Below, piece after piece: positions 60,948 to 64,000 of a stretch of DNA of 64,000 bases. The stretch's first letter is position 1, and each line of letters opens with the position of its first letter. Made by a program: the position numbers and the translations under genes. Location: the NCBI GenBank assembly GCA_022385755.1, contig MU278352.1:62001-126000 (forward strand), written 5' to 3'. Below the pieces are notes generated by a model. That model was not told where the DNA came from, searched no databases, and saw only the letters and a program-made list of their open reading frames with translations. This DNA comes from Trametopsis cervina. Lineage: Eukaryota; Basidiomycota; Agaricomycetes; Polyporales; Irpicaceae.

Positions 60948-63900
60948 ATGGCTCAATGGGGGCAGGGCTTCCAATACCCTGCGCAAACAGAGTTTAATCC
61001 TCAGCAGACGACTCAGTTCCAGCAGGGATTTCAGCAAGGAATAGCCCCACAACCCACTGGCTTTCCAGGTCAGCGACCTTCTGGCTTTCAACAAGCTCAG
61101 CCTACAGGCTTCCCGGGTCAGCAACCCCAGCCCACTGGCTATGGACTTCAACCAGGTGGTCTACAGCCACAGCCCACTGGCTTTCCGGGAGGGTTGCAAG
61201 CCCAGCAGACGGGCTTCCAGCCCCAGCAGAGCGCGTTCCAGCGACGGGCCCCGCCTCCACCGCCTCCCATACCGTCCCAGTTTCAGCAGCAGCAGCAGCA
61301 AACGCCGCAGCAGACTGGGTTCTTGGGAGCGGGGCTGCCAAACCGTTTTGGTAATCCATCGCCGGGACCTTTGACTGCGCAGCCCACTGGATTCCCCGGT
61401 GGGGGAGGATTACAGCCTTTACTTCCGCAGGTGACTGGATATGATCCCCGGATTCAGCTGATGTCCAGCACGTTCTTGCCAGAAAACACGTCATCACCGT
61501 ATAATGCGGCCGGGCTGCCTCAGTTGCAGCAACAGCCATTGGGGGGAACTTCTTTGCTGCAAACCTTCCAACAGCATAACCAGGATATACGAGGGACAGC
61601 AGCTCCAAAGGTTCCTTGGGCCCTGTCTGCGACGGAGAAGAAGAGCTACAATCAGATCTTCCGCGCCTGGGATACCCGCGGGGAGGGATTCATCAGCGGA
61701 CAGACGGCCACGGAGGTCTTCGGCCAAAGTGGACTTGACAAGAATGACCTTGCGAAGATATGGTGCGTGTTCCGAAGAGATTAACGCGTCTTTCCTGATT
61801 ATTTGTATCAGGGCACTGGCAGATGGTGAGAATCGCGGCAAATTAAACCTTGCAGAGTTTCATGTTGCGATGGGGCTGATTTACCGCAGTAAGTCTATAT
61901 GTAGTGTGCTTATCTCGTCTTCTTACACATCGGCGACAGAGCTCAACGGGAATGAGATTCCTGACCAGCTGCCTCCTGAGCTCGTTCCTCCATCGCATCG
62001 TGATTTGTCAGACTCTGTCACCTTCGTGAAGGAGATCCTCAGGAACGATAATCGTGCACGGTCGCCGGCGTCCTTTGACAACGACCAGATCTCGAAGCTT
62101 AAGGAGAGGTCCTTCCACGGCTCTGCTCCTGCTGGAGCAGGCGGACGACAAGATGCTACGGTATACAAGCATACAGACGATACTCCTCCCGGTGGATTCT
62201 ATCAGTCGCGCTACCGTACTGTGGACCGTGCAGCTATTAGGACTACGAGCGAGAGTAACAGCCCTTCGTCAGATCTCTCCGACTTGAAACGCACCTTGGA
62301 GAACACCGCTAAGGCACTTGATCGTAATGCGGAAGAATCTGCGACACGGACAAAGGAGGATGAAGAGCTGGATCGGGAGATGTCTGATCTTAGATACCGC
62401 GTCAAACGTCTTCAGGAAGATATCGATTATGTGTCAAGGGGCCCTAGGACCGCCAGCAAGGATGAAGAGAGGAGAAGACTGGAGCGTGAACTGTTGAGTA
62501 TCTTGCACGATCGTCTTCCCGAGTTAGAGCGGCGCATCCAAGACAGAGAGGAGCGGAAGAAGAGGGAACAACGCGAATGGAACCGAGAGAGAGATCGTCG
62601 CAATGACAGGTTCGGCAGATTCGACGACCGCGATGACAGGTACTCGTCTTCACGCTACGACCGTGACGATGATCGCGAGCGAAGCTATCGTGACGAAAGG
62701 GACGAGCCTCGCGATAGATATCGTGACTTCGACCGCGACAGGCCCTACTCTCGTAACAGGGATCGTGATTATGACCGCCCTCGTAGCCCAGTTGCCGCAC
62801 GTTCTCCACCACCGCCCCCACCTCCGGCACCAGTCGACACTATCAACCGGCCACCTCCAGCACCAACTCCTGCAAAGTCACCTGCACCTGCAGTGAAGAA
62901 GATGACTCCGGAAGAACGCAAGGCTTTCATGCAAGCTGAGGCTCAACGCCGTATCCAGGAGCGCATGGCCGCACTGGGAGTTACGCCTTCTGCTCCTGCC
63001 GCGCAAAAGCTCGATACGTCCGTAGAGGATCGCTTAGCGAAGGAGAAGCACGAAGCCGAAGAGAAAGCGAAGGCTGCGGAACGTGAGGCTGAAGAAAGGG
63101 AGAGATTGCGTCGCGAGCGTTTGCAGGGTGAGAAGGCTTTGAAGGAAGGGTCAGCACCTGCTACGCCGATTGCTCAAGTACCTACTGCTCCTGCTCCTCC
63201 TCCTGCACCTCCTACTCCCAAGAGTGCACCTCCTCCTCCCAAGTCTAGGGCTCCTGCTCCTCCACCGCCAAGGAAGGCACCAGCTGCTCGTCCATCAGTC
63301 GCACCTCGAACTCCTTCGGTTCCTGTTCCAGCGCCTGCACCTCCTGCTCCGGCGCCTGAACCTGTGGCCTCAGACTCAGATGCAGCAGAGGAAGAAGCCT
63401 TACGCGCACGCGAAGCTGCCCTACGCAGGGCACGAGAAGAGCGACTAGAACGACTTCGAAAATTGGAAGAGGAAGAATTGGAGGCCAGCCGACGCCTGGA
63501 AGAAGAATATGAAGCTAGACGCAAACAATTCTCGTCGCCGCCTGTAGCCACGCCTCCAGCCACCGCACCTCCGCCGCCGGCACCTCCTGCACCTCCGGTC
63601 GTCGCACCTTCTGCTCCCCCTACAGTGCCTCCGCCACCTCCCGCTCCGCCGGTGGTCACGCCGGCTGCCGCGTCCTCGCCACCGGTTGACAAAGCTGCCA
63701 CCAATCCTTTCAGCCGTTTGATGAAGGAAGGCTCTACACCTGCTGCTACACCATCATCGCCCTCTACGAACGGCAGCACGAACCCGTTCTTCAAGCCAAC
63801 CTCTCCTCCAAGCGCACCTCCTCCGGCGAAGAGTCCAGCGCCCCCTGCGGTGAAGACATCGTACCACACCGCCCCGAAAGATGACTCTGATTGGGACGAC

Positions 63901-64000
63901 GTGGAGGAGAAGGAGCCAGATGACAGTAGCGAGGATGAGCTGGACTCGTCTCGCGATTCACGCAACCAGCTTGCTATGCGACTATTTGGAAGCATTCTGC
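60948..64000 (+). CDS. PAN1: Pan1-like endocytic/actin regulator, 5' part (3' end outside window)
   Basis: Exons 60948-61762, 61812-61888 and 61940 to the right edge, open to the end (about 980 residues visible). The N-terminal 180 residues are Gln/Pro/Gly repeats with many PTGFPG/QTGF units, the known phosphorylation-type (Ark1/Prk1-like) motifs. An EH domain follows (about residues 222-310: TEKKSYNQIFRAWDTRGEGF, GLDKNDLAKIWALADGENRG, LAEFHVAMGLIYRKLNG). Then come coiled-coil segments, an Arg/Asp-rich block and a proline-rich C-terminal region with NPFSRLMK and NPFFK NPF motifs. Pan1 links clathrin coats to Arp2/3 actin assembly. Only one EH domain is visible, whereas yeast Pan1 has two. Confidence 0.9.

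Overview
The window reads as nuclear DNA of a filamentous basidiomycete, probably an Agaricomycete and perhaps Polyporales. Genes are dense on both strands and cut by many introns of about 46-65 nt with GT-AG (sometimes GC-AG) ends. Proteins are fungal: shugoshin, Prp4 kinase, TAF6, Atg15, Pan1 and Cdc73. All gene models were built by hand, joining exons so that frame and family motifs stay intact. Exon edges are inferred, not backed by transcripts.

Layout. 1-11 kb: 3' end of an unknown gene, a 3.2-kb stretch without a clear gene, the divergent pair SGO1/PRP4, and a 14-exon cyclase-family gene. 11-27 kb, all minus strand: a secreted S53 peptidase (sedolisin), a small secreted Cys-containing protein, TAF6, a Cnn_1N coiled-coil spindle-pole protein, a nine-exon short-chain dehydrogenase, and a second S53 peptidase that is a paralogue of the first. 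27-45 kb: a PP2C phosphatase, a TA-flanked MITE, a GH5 steryl-glucosidase-like enzyme, the divergent pair ATG15/MFS transporter, a Ser/Thr kinase and eIF2A. 45-50 kb: two paralogous genes of an unrecognised family (the intron of one holds a second mini-MITE) and a 96-aa protein gene.

50.2-56.9 kb holds the most interesting structure. A RecQ-like helicase and a very large DUF6589-like protein are transcribed divergently from a 143-bp shared promoter. The pair is enclosed by long imperfect inverted repeats with a perfect 19-bp core (50395-50413 and 56760-56778). A hairpin lies just outside the matching block on each side. This looks like an intact mobile element or selfish two-gene module of about 6.6 kb. 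It ends about 40 bp before the start codon of an inositol polyphosphate multikinase gene.

57-64 kb: inositol polyphosphate multikinase, then CDC73 (Paf1 complex), then the 5' part of PAN1 running off the end.

Most genes are single-copy housekeeping or secretory genes with no common pathway. The accessory signals are the helicase/DUF6589 module, the two MITEs, the S53 paralogues with different intron content, and the unknown two-gene family.
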